From the NCBI GenBank assembly GCA_900316675.1, contig ONDR01000010.1:1-64000 (forward strand): 64,000 bases of DNA, written 5' to 3'. The notes beneath the pieces were generated by a model. That model was not told the origin of the DNA. It did not search any database and saw only the letters and a list, made by a program, of their open reading frames with translations. This document shows, one piece after another, positions 24,409-32,813 of the stretch. Each line of letters opens with the position of its first letter. The first letter of the stretch is position 1. Position numbers and translations under genes: made by a program. The DNA is from an uncultured Bacteroidales bacterium. Lineage in GTDB: Bacteria > Bacteroidota > Bacteroidia > Bacteroidales > UBA932.

Positions 24409-25727
24409 AGTGCAAGGCGGAAGCCGATGGTGCTCTTGATATTGGCACCGGGAACGGGGGTGCGGTTGCTGACCGTGCAGGCCTTGGACGGGCTTGCGGC
24501 ACTGCCGCCGCGGATAACCTTCACGGCCGGATTCTGTACCTTATCTCCAAAGACGGAATAGCTGTCGTTAACCCATTCCCAAACATTTCCACTCATGTCG
24601 TAAATGCCAATTTCGTTGGGCTGCATTGACTTAACGGGACGGATATCTCCCTTTTTAGAAACGGTGTTGTCAACACAAACGACATTGGGGACATCTGAGC
24701 CGCTGAACAGTACGTCACGGTCCTTAACGCCGCCGCGGGCGGCATATTCCCATTCTGCCTCCATAGGAAGACGGAACTTGCGACCGGTAAGCTCGTTAAG
24801 CTTCATTATAAACTCCTGTGCGCTATACCATGAAACATTCACTACTGGAAGTTCCGGCAGGTTGGGATAGTTGCCAAGGGGCAGGTAGCCCATAACCTCC
24901 TGCCACAGGCCGGCGGTAACCTCAGTCTGGGCAATCTCAAAGTCAGCGACGTTAACCACATGTACCGGTTTTTCGTTCTGGGAGCCTACGTCCTTGCGGT
25001 CTCCCATCTGGAATTCGCCACCCTTAACGGCCTTCATCACTATAGTCTGTCCTCCTACCTTTATGGTCTCGTCATTGCATACAGAGTCTCTGCCCAAATT
25101 GCCTTCAAATGCGTCTACAAAGCGCTGAGGAGCGGTTCTGCCGGTAACTACGGCCAGCCTTACGCCAAGTCCGGCGCCAAGGGTACCCTCAGGTACACCA
25201 CGCCTTTCTTCAGGCGTACGGACGGTCTGCTGACTGCCCTTTTCAGTGAACTTGTCACTCACCCATTCCTGGAAGCCCTTCAACGGCTTTACTATGCCGG
25301 AATAAACAGCAAACTCGTACATGGTTTCCGTAGGAACCACAAAGGGGATTCCGACCTTCTTGGAAAGCTCTTTTGCAAACTTTTCACAGTCCTTCAGGCT
25401 CACCTTGTCTACGGGCAGTTCCGCACTCTTCAGTGAAGAGGGATTCCCTCCCATCACAGCCTGCCAGAGTGCCTGGCTCACGGGTTCTTCCATAATGGCA
25501 AAGCCGTCTACGATTTTTGCACCGTAGGACTCTGCACCCTTGATTTTGCGGCTGTTTCGCAGAAGGCCTTTCGTAAAGAAGCCGCCCTCGGTGCTGGCCA
25601 TGTTGAATGTTGCATCGCCTACATTATAAAATGGTGCTACATCTATGGGGCCACTTACTTTAACGCCGTCTCCACCGCATGCGGCAAACATCACGACCGC
25701 CACTATTAAAAGGAATGTTTTTTTCAT
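24405..25727 (-). CDS. Lipoprotein with two SUMF1 (formylglycine-enzyme-like) domains
   Basis: The 440-residue protein starts with a lipoprotein signal (lipobox FAAC near residue 17). A first, degenerate SUMF1-like domain covers about 35-170 (EEPVSQALWQAVMGGNPSSL, PTETMYEFAVYSG). A second, well-kept domain covers about 225-440 (GGEFQMG, EVTAGLWQEVMG, RLPMEAEWEYAARGG, GNVWEWV, VIRGGS, GFRLAL). In true formylglycine enzymes two cysteines lie 3 and 8 residues after GGS; here position 3 is Ser and position 8 Cys, so sulfatase activation is unlikely. Gliding proteins GldJ/GldK use the same fold structurally. The role is unknown. It is the first gene of the block leading to gcv, behind a long leader. 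Confidence 0.8.
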   Translation of the reverse strand: MKKTFLLIVAVVMFAACGGDGVKVSGPIDVAPFYNVGDATFNMASTEGGFFTKGLLRNSRKIKGAESYGAKIVDGFAIMEEPVSQALWQAVMGGNPSSLKSAELPVDKVSLKDCEKFAKELSKKVGIPFVVPTETMYEFAVYSGIVKPLKGFQEWVSDKFTEKGSQQTVRTPEERRGVPEGTLGAGLGVRLAVVTGRTAPQRFVDAFEGNLGRDSVCNDETIKVGGQTIVMKAVKGGEFQMGDRKDVGSQNEKPVHVVNVADFEIAQTEVTAGLWQEVMGYLPLGNYPNLPELPVVNVSWYSAQEFIMKLNELTGRKFRLPMEAEWEYAARGGVKDRDVLFSGSDVPNVVCVDNTVSKKGDIRPVKSMQPNEIGIYDMSGNVWEWVNDSYSVFGDKVQNPAVKVIRGGSAASPSKACTVSNRTPVPGANIKSTIGFRLAL

Positions 25728-25809
25728 ATTCTCGTTCTGTTTTCTATGTCTGTTCCTATTTTTATATCTATGTAGTTATCAAATATTTATTCCCGGATTT
25801 TAACAATTC

Positions 25810-25908
25810 TTCTCCGGTTTATGTCCGCCAAAGGGCGACTTAACCCCAAATATTTCAGGAGCCCGTGGCGGATGTGAACCGGAGAATAAAATCTCCTAAA
25901 ACCAGGAG
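25810..25908 (-). promoter_or_regulatory. Structured leader candidate upstream of the SUMF1 gene
   Basis: Three nested stems can be read: TTCTCCGGTT (25810-25819) with AACCGGAGAA (25877-25886), TCCGCCA (25824-25830) with TGGCGGA (25866-25872), and GGGC (25833-25836) with GCCC (25861-25864). A second hairpin pairs CTCCT (25893-25897) with AGGAG (25904-25908). A minus-strand promoter box at 25944-25951 would put the whole structure in the 5' leader of the SUMF1-gcv transcript. It matches no riboswitch class that I know. It could instead be a DNA-level inverted repeat. Confidence 0.5.
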
Positions 25909-25943
25909 GCCGGATGGTGGCTGTAAACTAATCATAAAACATA

Positions 25944-25951
25944 CAAATATA
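25944..25951 (-). promoter_or_regulatory. Candidate promoter -7 box for the SUMF1-gcv operon
   Basis: Minus-strand reading gives TATATTTG. Transcription from here would carry a leader of about 210 bases. No good -33 box is visible, and a weaker AATATTTG lies nearer the gene (25787 to 25780). Confidence 0.5.
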
Positions 25952-25983
25952 GTCAATTAGTACGGAATTCGGCAGAATTATTG

Positions 25984-25991
25984 TACTTTTG
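25984..25991 (+). promoter_or_regulatory. Promoter -7 box of the DUF3943 gene
   Basis: TActTTTG lies 8 bp before the start codon at 26000, so the transcript would have almost no leader. The -33 region is poor. Confidence 0.55.
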
Positions 25992-25999
25992 CAAATTGT

Positions 26000-27439
26000 A
26001 TGAAAAAAACCTGCCTAATACTAATACTCGCACTGTTTGGCTTCCGCGCCGCGTGCCAAACGACTTCCGCCCCGGACAGCCTAAAGGCAAGACCATGGGC
26101 AGCAGCCGCTTATACGCTGACCCTGGACGGCCTCGTATGGGCTTATGACAGGTTCATAGAAAAATCAGAATTCGCCAAGATCAGCTTCAGCACCATGGAA
26201 AGCAACCTGGAAACAGGTTTTGTCTGGGACAGCGACCGTATCGCCACCAACCATCTTGGCCACCCGTACAATGGCGGCCTGTATTTCATGGGCGCACGCA
26301 GCTGCGGTTTAAACTTCTGGCAATCAATTCCTTACGCAGTAGGCGGAAGTCTGCTTTGGGAGCTTTTCGCAGAAAAGGAACCTCCGGGCCTCAATGACAT
26401 GATTGCCACTCCCCTTGCGGGTGCCGCCTTCGGCGAAGTATTCTATCGCACAGCCAATCTTATCCGTGACGATTCCACTACGGGCCTGGAGCGCGTGGGC
26501 CGTGAAGTCGCAGCTTGCATATTCAATCCCGTGAGCTTCGTTGACCGCCTGCTAACCGGCAAGCTCTGGAAGGTAAATCCTTCCGCCGGCCTGTACCACG
26601 ACCGCAATCGTTTCCCCATATCTCTTTCCCTAACTCTGGGCGACAGGTACATGTCTGACGGCGGAGATCTTTCCGTTGGCGGGCACTACCCCACCCTGAA
26701 GATAGGATTGTCGTACGGAGATGCCTTCGACACGGCTGAAAACGCTCCTTTCTCTTATTTCAAGGGCTCCACTTACATGCACCTGGGTTCCAGCAATACT
26801 CAGCCGCTGTTTGGCCACGTAGGTATAACGGGCCGTCTGTGGGGTATGGACATCGATACGGGCAGCGAGGCTTCAGAGGGTGTTTTTGGTATCTTCCAGC
26901 AGTACGATTTCTACCATAACCGCCGCGCTAAGGAGGGCGAATACAATTCACTGTTCAACCTTTCAGAGACCGTTGCCGCTGGACCCGGACTTATGTTCCG
27001 CCAAAGGGCAGGCAAGGCTACTTTGACGCAGTCGCTTTTTGCTGATTTCATCGCACTGGGCGCTGTAGAGAACGACAATCTCTTCATCATAGAGCGTCAT
27101 TACAACATGGGTATGGGCTTTGCCGTCAAGAGTTCCACTACCGTAGATTTAGGGCCGCGCGTGCATCTTGCTTTCGATGCCAAACTGTTCTACATCAACA
27201 CCCGTGGCGACTACGACTCTCGCGACAAGGACATCGATCCCCTGTATACCGATACTCCCGGAGACCATGGTTATTCCTGGGCCTTTGTTCTGGCTCCAAG
27301 TCTTAGAGTCGATGTCACTAAACACTTTGGCATCGAGCTCTCTGCTACCCGCCTTGGCCGCAACTCCATCTACCGCTCCTTCCCGGACACCAAGGCCCGT
27401 ACCACCGAATTCCTCCTCGGTCTCCACTACACCCTGTAG
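26000..27439 (+). CDS. DUF3943 domain-containing exported protein
   Basis: The 479-residue protein starts with a signal peptide (MKKTCLILILALFGFRAACQ). The DUF3943 region is recognised from TNHLGHPYNGGLYFMGARSCGLNFWQSI and GSLLWELFAE. The C-terminal half has many alternating strands ending in LGLHYTL, as in an outer-membrane barrel with a terminal aromatic-hydrophobic strand. The family has no assigned function. It is a single-gene unit, with a promoter just upstream and a strong terminator 4 bp after the stop. Confidence 0.8.
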   Translation: MKKTCLILILALFGFRAACQTTSAPDSLKARPWAAAAYTLTLDGLVWAYDRFIEKSEFAKISFSTMESNLETGFVWDSDRIATNHLGHPYNGGLYFMGARSCGLNFWQSIPYAVGGSLLWELFAEKEPPGLNDMIATPLAGAAFGEVFYRTANLIRDDSTTGLERVGREVAACIFNPVSFVDRLLTGKLWKVNPSAGLYHDRNRFPISLSLTLGDRYMSDGGDLSVGGHYPTLKIGLSYGDAFDTAENAPFSYFKGSTYMHLGSSNTQPLFGHVGITGRLWGMDIDTGSEASEGVFGIFQQYDFYHNRRAKEGEYNSLFNLSETVAAGPGLMFRQRAGKATLTQSLFADFIALGAVENDNLFIIERHYNMGMGFAVKSSTTVDLGPRVHLAFDAKLFYINTRGDYDSRDKDIDPLYTDTPGDHGYSWAFVLAPSLRVDVTKHFGIELSATRLGRNSIYRSFPDTKARTTEFLLGLHYTL

Positions 27440-27443
27440 CACA

Positions 27444-27476
27444 AAAAAATCCAGCCGGGTGAGGGCTGGATTTTTT
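27444..27476. terminator. Bidirectional terminator between convergent genes
   Basis: AAAAAATCCAGCC pairs perfectly with GGCTGGATTTTTT around a GGGTGAG loop. The A- and T-tracts allow termination of both the DUF3943 and the DUF4332 transcripts. Confidence 0.9.
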
Positions 27477-27491
27477 AGAATACGAGATGGA

Positions 27492-27899
27492 TTAATACTG
27501 AACGACTCTGGGGAGTTCTTTGGCCTGGTCGATCATCTTCTGAAGCTCGGCGGCGGTGGGAACTCTCTTGGTACGATGTTCTTTCTCGTTAACCTCGATC
27601 ATAGTCTTCTCAAGGTTAGCGGCATTACGGTGAGAAAGCTCAACAACGGTGTCTACACCAGCAGCCTCAAGAAGCTCTGAGAACTGAGGGCCGATACCCT
27701 TGATTCTGCAAAGGTCTGCATGGTTTACCCAGGTGAGAATGAGCTTGCCGGTGATACCGGTTGCAGCCTCGATTTCCTGACGGCCCTTAGGGGTCTTGCC
27801 CTTTTCAAGGAGCTGCTCTACGGTTGCGATGCCAGCGGCAACGAGTTTCTCTGCATAAACAGGGCCGATACCCTGAATGTCTACAACATTGTAACCCAT
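27492..27899 (-). CDS. DUF4332 helix-hairpin-helix protein
   Basis: The 135-residue protein holds two helix-hairpin-helix-like units: VVDIQGIGPVYAEKLVAAGI at the N-terminus and LCRIKGIGPQFSELLEAAGVDT in the middle. This matches DUF4332, a small family with a Rad51/DNA-polymerase-beta-like fold, thought to bind nucleic acid. It has no signal peptide and is probably cytoplasmic. It is a single gene with a promoter box at 27958-27965. Confidence 0.85.
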   Translation of the reverse strand: MGYNVVDIQGIGPVYAEKLVAAGIATVEQLLEKGKTPKGRQEIEAATGITGKLILTWVNHADLCRIKGIGPQFSELLEAAGVDTVVELSHRNAANLEKTMIEVNEKEHRTKRVPTAAELQKMIDQAKELPRVVQY

Positions 27900-27957
27900 A
27901 ATCGTAATTTTTAAGTTAAAGTATAATTTAAGTGTGAGTGTTTACGCTAAATCGTTT

Positions 27958-27965
27958 CAAATTTA
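27958..27965 (-). promoter_or_regulatory. Promoter -7 box of the DUF4332 gene
   Basis: Minus-strand reading gives TAAATTTG, a full TAnnTTTG match; a TTTG lies 21 bp upstream on that strand (27990 to 27987). Confidence 0.5.
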
Positions 27966-28027
27966 AGGAATCCAAATAACAAATCCCAAATATTTTTGAA
28001 TAAATTTAAGCGGGATTCATCAATTGG

Positions 28028-30835
28028 CTACTCCGCAGCCTCGAATCCAAAATACTTACTCTTCTTGGCAGTAGGCACGCCAGTGCTCATCCATGCAGGC
28101 ATGGGAGCACCCTTCATATAGTGGTCGAAGAACTGTTGCAGCCTGCGGGACAGGTCTTTACAGTTGCGGCGCTCCTTCAGGTTGTGGGCCTCGTCGTTGT
28201 ACTCGAGCAGCCATGAAGGCTTGCCAAAGCGGCGCAGGTTGCTGAAGAACTCGATGCCCTGATACCACGGCACTGCTCCATCGGCATCGTTATGCATGAT
28301 AAGAACAGGAGTGGTAACCTTGTCCACGAAGAAGATCGGGGAATTCTCTACATAGAGCTCCAGTCCGCCCTCGTCCCACAGAGACTTGCCGATACGGCTC
28401 TGGCCATGCTCGTACTGCATTGCACGGGCCACACCGCTCTCCCAACGGATACCGCCATAGGCACTGGTCATGTTGCCCACAGGAGCACCGGCGCCGGCAG
28501 CGCAGAACATATCGGTACGGGTAACAAGGTATGCGGTCTGATAGCCGCCCCAGCTCTGGCCCTGAATTGCCATATGCTCCCTGTCGATGAAAGAGAACTG
28601 CTCACACATAGCCTCGGCACCTGAGCAGATGCAATTGTATGCGCTCTCGCCGGGATGGCCGGGAGTATAGACAATATCCGGAATAAATACCACGTAACCG
28701 TTGCTGACATACATGGGCACATTAACAGTGGAACGTGAAGGAGCAGGCTGCCTGTAAGAGTACAGGGTCTCTGAATACTTCTCGTAGAAATATATCATAA
28801 GAGGAAGCTTCTCCCCTTCCTTGATACCTTCCGGTACAAAGAGCATTCCGTCCAGAGGAGTTCCGTCATAGGCCTGCCAGTGAACCAACTGTACGTCACC
28901 CCAACGGTAATTGGCCTGCTGGGGATTGATGGCAGTAAGCTTCTTTGCGGCGGCAAGCGTCTTGGCCAGAGGCTGGCCGAAAGCGGCGGGATAACCCTTC
29001 TTGGAAGCCTTGGGTGCATAAAGGTAAAGGTCTGCAGGATTCCTGAAATTACCCTTTGTATAGGCCAGGACGGCTGCTTTTTCTGCCTTGACCACTGTGC
29101 CGAATGACCAGGCATCCTTGAACCAGTCAGGGGTAGCCCTGCTAACAGTCTTTATGCTTGCAAGACCGTTTTCCTTGGTGCCCTCGTCATAAGTAGTAAA
29201 ATATAGAGGACTGTCAACGGTAGGAACGTAACCTACACCAAGTTTATAGTCGCCGGGGTAAACCATACGTTTAACAGGATCCGATATGCGGAAGCGGACG
29301 TTGTTGTCGCGGCCCTCGCCGTCTGTCAGACATTCGATAGCGCTGCCGTTTGCAGCAAACTTCCAAACATCGTAACGGTCGCTGATTAGGATATATTCGT
29401 CATTAGCCGTCCAGGTAGGGCTGTAATCGTAAGGACCGGGATAGTGCGGATGATCGTCTTCCTCGTCGTAGAAGTTGGTACGGCAGTCGGCGGTAAGGCA
29501 TACGGTCTCGTCGGTTGCAAGGTCGTAAGTGTACCACTGCAGGTCGTCGCAATCATACCAGTAAGCATATTTGCCGGCAGGTGAAAGCCTGGGCGTACCG
29601 GCCACCTTCTCAAGGATGCGCCTGCGTGAACCGTCAGAAAGGTTAACCACATAGGCATCGTTGTAAGGATTTGAGTCCCAATAAGATGAGAGCTGATAAG
29701 GAGTCCTGTCCACTGCAAGGGCATAAGGTGCATCACCGCCGTCAAAGTGGCTTACCCTTTCCATATAGGATGTGCTAAGCAGGCTTACGTTCTTTGTTGC
29801 AAGGTCGATGACAGCCGGATTGGTGTACTTTTCCAGGCGGGCCTTGTTAGCCTTCTGCATAGGGGGTGTAAGCAGTGCATCCCAGTTCCATATATCCAGA
29901 CGGGCAGTTTCAAAATCTACGATAGTGCTGTCCTTAGGAGCATCGTACTCTGCCAGGCCGGCAAAGATCCTGTTGCCGGAAAGAGAGAAATAAGGCGCTG
30001 CGTTCTGGTTGAAGACAAGACCTTCTTTTTCATAGCTTGCAGGAATAAGTTCTGTTGCGACGCCACCCTTAGCCAGCATTATTGCACAGTGGCGGTCACC
30101 GCCACGCTCTGTGTTGATGGTATCTGCGCTGGTCAGGAAGACAAGTGCGTCACTGGCCTTCGAGAAGCTGGCGGAACCATAGAATTTAGCATCCTGATGC
30201 AGGCTAGTGCGCTTTTTTGCGTCAAGGTCATACAGCACGATTTCGTTTCTTGACAGGCTGTCCTTCTTCTCCTTTTTGAAGACTACTGCCAGGGCATTGC
30301 CTCCCCTGCTGAAGGTGTAGGAATCAACATTCTTAAGGGTGTCGGCCCAGTCTCCGGCGGCATTTGTGACGATAGTCTTCTTGTCTGCGGTATAAGCCAC
30401 GAACGGCATTGCATCGAAGCCCACCTTAAACTCTGTCACCTTTGCTATCTTCTTAATAGTAAGATCTTTAAGGTTGATAATTCCAAGGGAATCCTTAGGC
30501 ATCTGATCCTTTTTCTTCTTTTCGATCTTAGCCTTTCTGGTGGCCTGGAACTCCGGTTTGATGCTGCAGTAAGCCCAGTCCCCAGCGGGAGACATCTTAA
30601 GGCCGGCAGCGCGGGGAATCTCCAGCACTTTGCCGTCAGTAGTGCGTTTGATAAACAGGGTTCCGTCGCCCTCCTGGGGCACTACAGACCATGTGAGGAA
30701 GGTTCCGTCGGCGCTGAGTTCCACGCCGCCCACTCTTTGCCAAGAATCATAGACATCGTGATCCATGGCAGGCTTCTGGCCAAAGGCTGCAACACCGAAG
30801 GCCAGGGCCAAAAGTACAGAAAGTGTACGTTTCAT
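28028..30835 (-). CDS. S9 family prolyl oligopeptidase-type peptidase
   Basis: The 935-residue secreted enzyme (signal MKRTLSVLLALAFGVAAFGQ) has a long beta-propeller-like region with WD/TolB-type repeats and a C-terminal alpha/beta hydrolase. The nucleophile is in GQSWGGYQ (Ser near residue 759), followed by Asp in HNDADGAVPW (about 850) and His in NDEAHNL (about 882); the 32-residue Asp-His spacing matches dipeptidyl peptidase IV. It likely cleaves peptides in the periplasm, fitting an organism that ferments amino acids. The length is within the range of large S9 proteins of this phylum. It is 3 bp after the flavodiiron gene, so one mRNA is likely. Confidence 0.9.
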   Translation of the reverse strand: MKRTLSVLLALAFGVAAFGQKPAMDHDVYDSWQRVGGVELSADGTFLTWSVVPQEGDGTLFIKRTTDGKVLEIPRAAGLKMSPAGDWAYCSIKPEFQATRKAKIEKKKKDQMPKDSLGIINLKDLTIKKIAKVTEFKVGFDAMPFVAYTADKKTIVTNAAGDWADTLKNVDSYTFSRGGNALAVVFKKEKKDSLSRNEIVLYDLDAKKRTSLHQDAKFYGSASFSKASDALVFLTSADTINTERGGDRHCAIMLAKGGVATELIPASYEKEGLVFNQNAAPYFSLSGNRIFAGLAEYDAPKDSTIVDFETARLDIWNWDALLTPPMQKANKARLEKYTNPAVIDLATKNVSLLSTSYMERVSHFDGGDAPYALAVDRTPYQLSSYWDSNPYNDAYVVNLSDGSRRRILEKVAGTPRLSPAGKYAYWYDCDDLQWYTYDLATDETVCLTADCRTNFYDEEDDHPHYPGPYDYSPTWTANDEYILISDRYDVWKFAANGSAIECLTDGEGRDNNVRFRISDPVKRMVYPGDYKLGVGYVPTVDSPLYFTTYDEGTKENGLASIKTVSRATPDWFKDAWSFGTVVKAEKAAVLAYTKGNFRNPADLYLYAPKASKKGYPAAFGQPLAKTLAAAKKLTAINPQQANYRWGDVQLVHWQAYDGTPLDGMLFVPEGIKEGEKLPLMIYFYEKYSETLYSYRQPAPSRSTVNVPMYVSNGYVVFIPDIVYTPGHPGESAYNCICSGAEAMCEQFSFIDREHMAIQGQSWGGYQTAYLVTRTDMFCAAGAGAPVGNMTSAYGGIRWESGVARAMQYEHGQSRIGKSLWDEGGLELYVENSPIFFVDKVTTPVLIMHNDADGAVPWYQGIEFFSNLRRFGKPSWLLEYNDEAHNLKERRNCKDLSRRLQQFFDHYMKGAPMPAWMSTGVPTAKKSKYFGFEAAE

Positions 30836-30838
30836 AAG

Positions 30839-32017
30839 CTATTTGATAATTTCGTTTGCCAATGCTTCAAGAGCAGGTTTATCCTCCGGCCTCATAACGC
30901 TCTTCAGGGTGACGATGGGTTCGATGATTTCCATGTCCCTCATGGAAGATACCATATCCTTCATGATGCGTCCGGCGCACGGAGCCCAGCTTCCGTTCTC
31001 TATGAAGCCGACCCTGCGCTTTTGCCATGCCTTATCCTGCAAATGATGGAGGAAGTTATACATGGGCGGGAACAAACCGCCGTCGTATGACGATGCTGCC
31101 AGGATAACCTTGTCGTAAGAGAAGCCGTCCTCTACGGCCTCAGATACCTCCATTCTTGCGACATCCATCATCTTAACCCTGACGCCTTTTGCCGATATCA
31201 TATCTCCAAGCAGTTTTGCGGCCTTTGCCGTACCACCGTGAATGGATGCGTATGCAACCAGCACGCCGGGCTTTTCTGCCTGATACTTGCTCCAGATATC
31301 ATACAGTTTGAAATACTGGTCCAGGTCTTTACGAAGGATAGGTCCGTGAAGGGCAGCTATAGTCTTTATATCAAGTTCAGATACTTTCTTAAGAAGGTTC
31401 TGGACGGGCTGTCCGTACTTGCCGCAGATATTGAAATAATACCTTCTGGCCTCGCATGCCCAATCATCTTCTTCCTCGCCATAGAAACCACTCACGGACA
31501 GGGCTCCGAACTTGCCGAAGGCATCGGCACTGAAGAGAGTGCCGCTTTCCTGCTCGTAAGAAACCATCACCTCCGGCCAGTGAACCATCGGTGCGGCAAA
31601 AAACTTCAGGCTGCAGCCGTCCAGATCAAGAACATCTCCCTCTTTAAGAGCAAGGGTTCGGCCGCCGAAGTCCATGCCCGGGAAGAACTGTCCCAACATC
31701 TGCAGGGCTTTGGCCGATGCTGCTACTACAAGACCCGGATAAAGTTCCAACACCTTTGAGATAAGGGCCGAATGGTCCGGCTCAAGATGATGCACAACAA
31801 GATAGTCCGGCTTTGCGCCGTCAAGGGCCTCTGCCAGATTGGCCAGCCACTCTTCTCCCTTACGGGCATCGGCGGTGTCAAGTACCGCAATCTTTCCTCC
31901 CTTAATAAGATATGAGTTATACGCCATGCCCTCAGGGACAGGATATTGGCTCTCGAAAAGGTCAAGATCGACGTCGTCCGTGCCGATGTAAAAAATGCTC
32001 TTTGATATCTGTTTCAT
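30839..32017 (-). CDS. FprA family A-type flavodiiron protein
   Basis: The 392-residue protein has a metallo-beta-lactamase-like diiron domain and a flavodoxin domain (from about 250). All iron ligands of the family are present: His77, Glu79, Asp81, His82 (HHLEPDHS), His146, Asp165 and His224. Flavodiiron proteins reduce O2 to water or NO to N2O in anaerobes, a defence for strict anaerobes. No rubredoxin gene is adjacent, so the electron donor is elsewhere. It has its own divergent promoter (32050-32057) and leads into the S9 peptidase gene. Confidence 0.93.
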   Translation of the reverse strand: MKQISKSIFYIGTDDVDLDLFESQYPVPEGMAYNSYLIKGGKIAVLDTADARKGEEWLANLAEALDGAKPDYLVVHHLEPDHSALISKVLELYPGLVVAASAKALQMLGQFFPGMDFGGRTLALKEGDVLDLDGCSLKFFAAPMVHWPEVMVSYEQESGTLFSADAFGKFGALSVSGFYGEEEDDWACEARRYYFNICGKYGQPVQNLLKKVSELDIKTIAALHGPILRKDLDQYFKLYDIWSKYQAEKPGVLVAYASIHGGTAKAAKLLGDMISAKGVRVKMMDVARMEVSEAVEDGFSYDKVILAASSYDGGLFPPMYNFLHHLQDKAWQKRRVGFIENGSWAPCAGRIMKDMVSSMRDMEIIEPIVTLKSVMRPEDKPALEALANEIIK

Positions 32018-32049
32018 AGTGATTGGTACGATTTCTGTGTGAGTTTATG

Positions 32050-32057
32050 CAAATATA
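32050..32057 (-). promoter_or_regulatory. Promoter -7 box of the flavodiiron gene
   Basis: Minus-strand reading gives TATATTTG, 32 bp before the start codon. It lies back to back with the plus-strand box at 32073. Confidence 0.6.
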
Positions 32058-32072
32058 ATTAAAACTTTTTAT

Positions 32073-32080
32073 TAAATTTG
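32073..32080 (+). promoter_or_regulatory. Promoter -7 box of the nine-gene lipid/envelope operon
   Basis: TAaaTTTG precedes the start at 32112 by 31 bp. I see no second full consensus in the short gaps up to 43516, so this may drive all nine genes. Confidence 0.55.
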
Positions 32081-32111
32081 CGTTTTAGGAATATAACACT
32101 AAAGAATTATT

Positions 32112-32813
32112 ATGGCAAAAGAACAATCAGTCAGAATACAGACTTCCTTTCTTAACGCAGCTGAAAAAAAGGCCCTTGTTTGGCTTGCAGAAAGACAGCC
32201 TAAATGGATGACATCTGACATCCTTACCTTCATAGGTTTCCTTGGCGCCGTTATCATAGCCGTCGGTTATGCCCTTTCCGCCAATCCTGTTTTCCTGTGG
32301 CTGGCCTCCTTCGGCTGGATAATCAACTGGTACGGAGACTCTCTTGACGGAACCCTGGCCCGCGTGCGCAAGCAGCAAAGACCGGTTTACGGCTTTTTCA
32401 TCGACCATACCGTTGACTGCATCAATGAGTCCATCATGGTAATAGGTATCGGCATGAGCCCGTTCATGCAGTTCGATGTTGCCATCATGTGCCTTGTAGC
32501 ATATCTGCTCATCAGCGTTTACGTTTACATCAGCGCTCACTTGAAAGGAGAGTTCAAGCTTACCTACGGTAAGATGGGTCCCACAGAGCTCAGGGTTATT
32601 ATGATTATTGTGAACACCCTTTGGTTCTTCATCCCCTGGCTCAGGGAATACAGCCTGGATATCAAGATGTTCGGTAGCATTTACTCATTCTCCGTACTTG
32701 ACTTTGTAGGAATATTCCTGTTCGTCGGCATACTCATAGCATACTTTGGCAGCCTCATCAAAGACGGCCGCGAATATGCAAAAGCAGACCCACTGAAGAA
32801 GAATGAACAGTAA
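32112..32813 (+). CDS. CDP-alcohol phosphatidyltransferase family protein
   Basis: The 233-residue membrane protein carries the complete CDP-alcohol phosphotransferase motif: Asp76, Asp79, Gly80, Ala83, Arg84, Gly94, Asp98 and Asp102. These enzymes join a CDP-activated lipid to an alcohol (glycerol phosphate, serine, inositol phosphate) or a CDP-alcohol to a lipid. About six hydrophobic segments surround the motif. Which head group is made is not visible. The gene opens an operon with an acyltransferase, an SDR and a PAP2 protein, so a phospho- or sphingolipid head-group reaction is likely. It overlaps the GtrA gene by 11 bp. Confidence 0.85.
   Translation: MAKEQSVRIQTSFLNAAEKKALVWLAERQPKWMTSDILTFIGFLGAVIIAVGYALSANPVFLWLASFGWIINWYGDSLDGTLARVRKQQRPVYGFFIDHTVDCINESIMVIGIGMSPFMQFDVAIMCLVAYLLISVYVYISAHLKGEFKLTYGKMGPTELRVIMIIVNTLWFFIPWLREYSLDIKMFGSIYSFSVLDFVGIFLFVGILIAYFGSLIKDGREYAKADPLKKNEQ

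Noticed and set aside
25810-25886. Possible integron attC site because of paired GTT/AAC-type ends in a fold-back sequence
   Set aside because: The R-box consensus pairs and the typical extrahelical bases are missing, there is only one copy, and no integrase of the integron type is near. The XerC-like gene at 4788 is a housekeeping recombinase.
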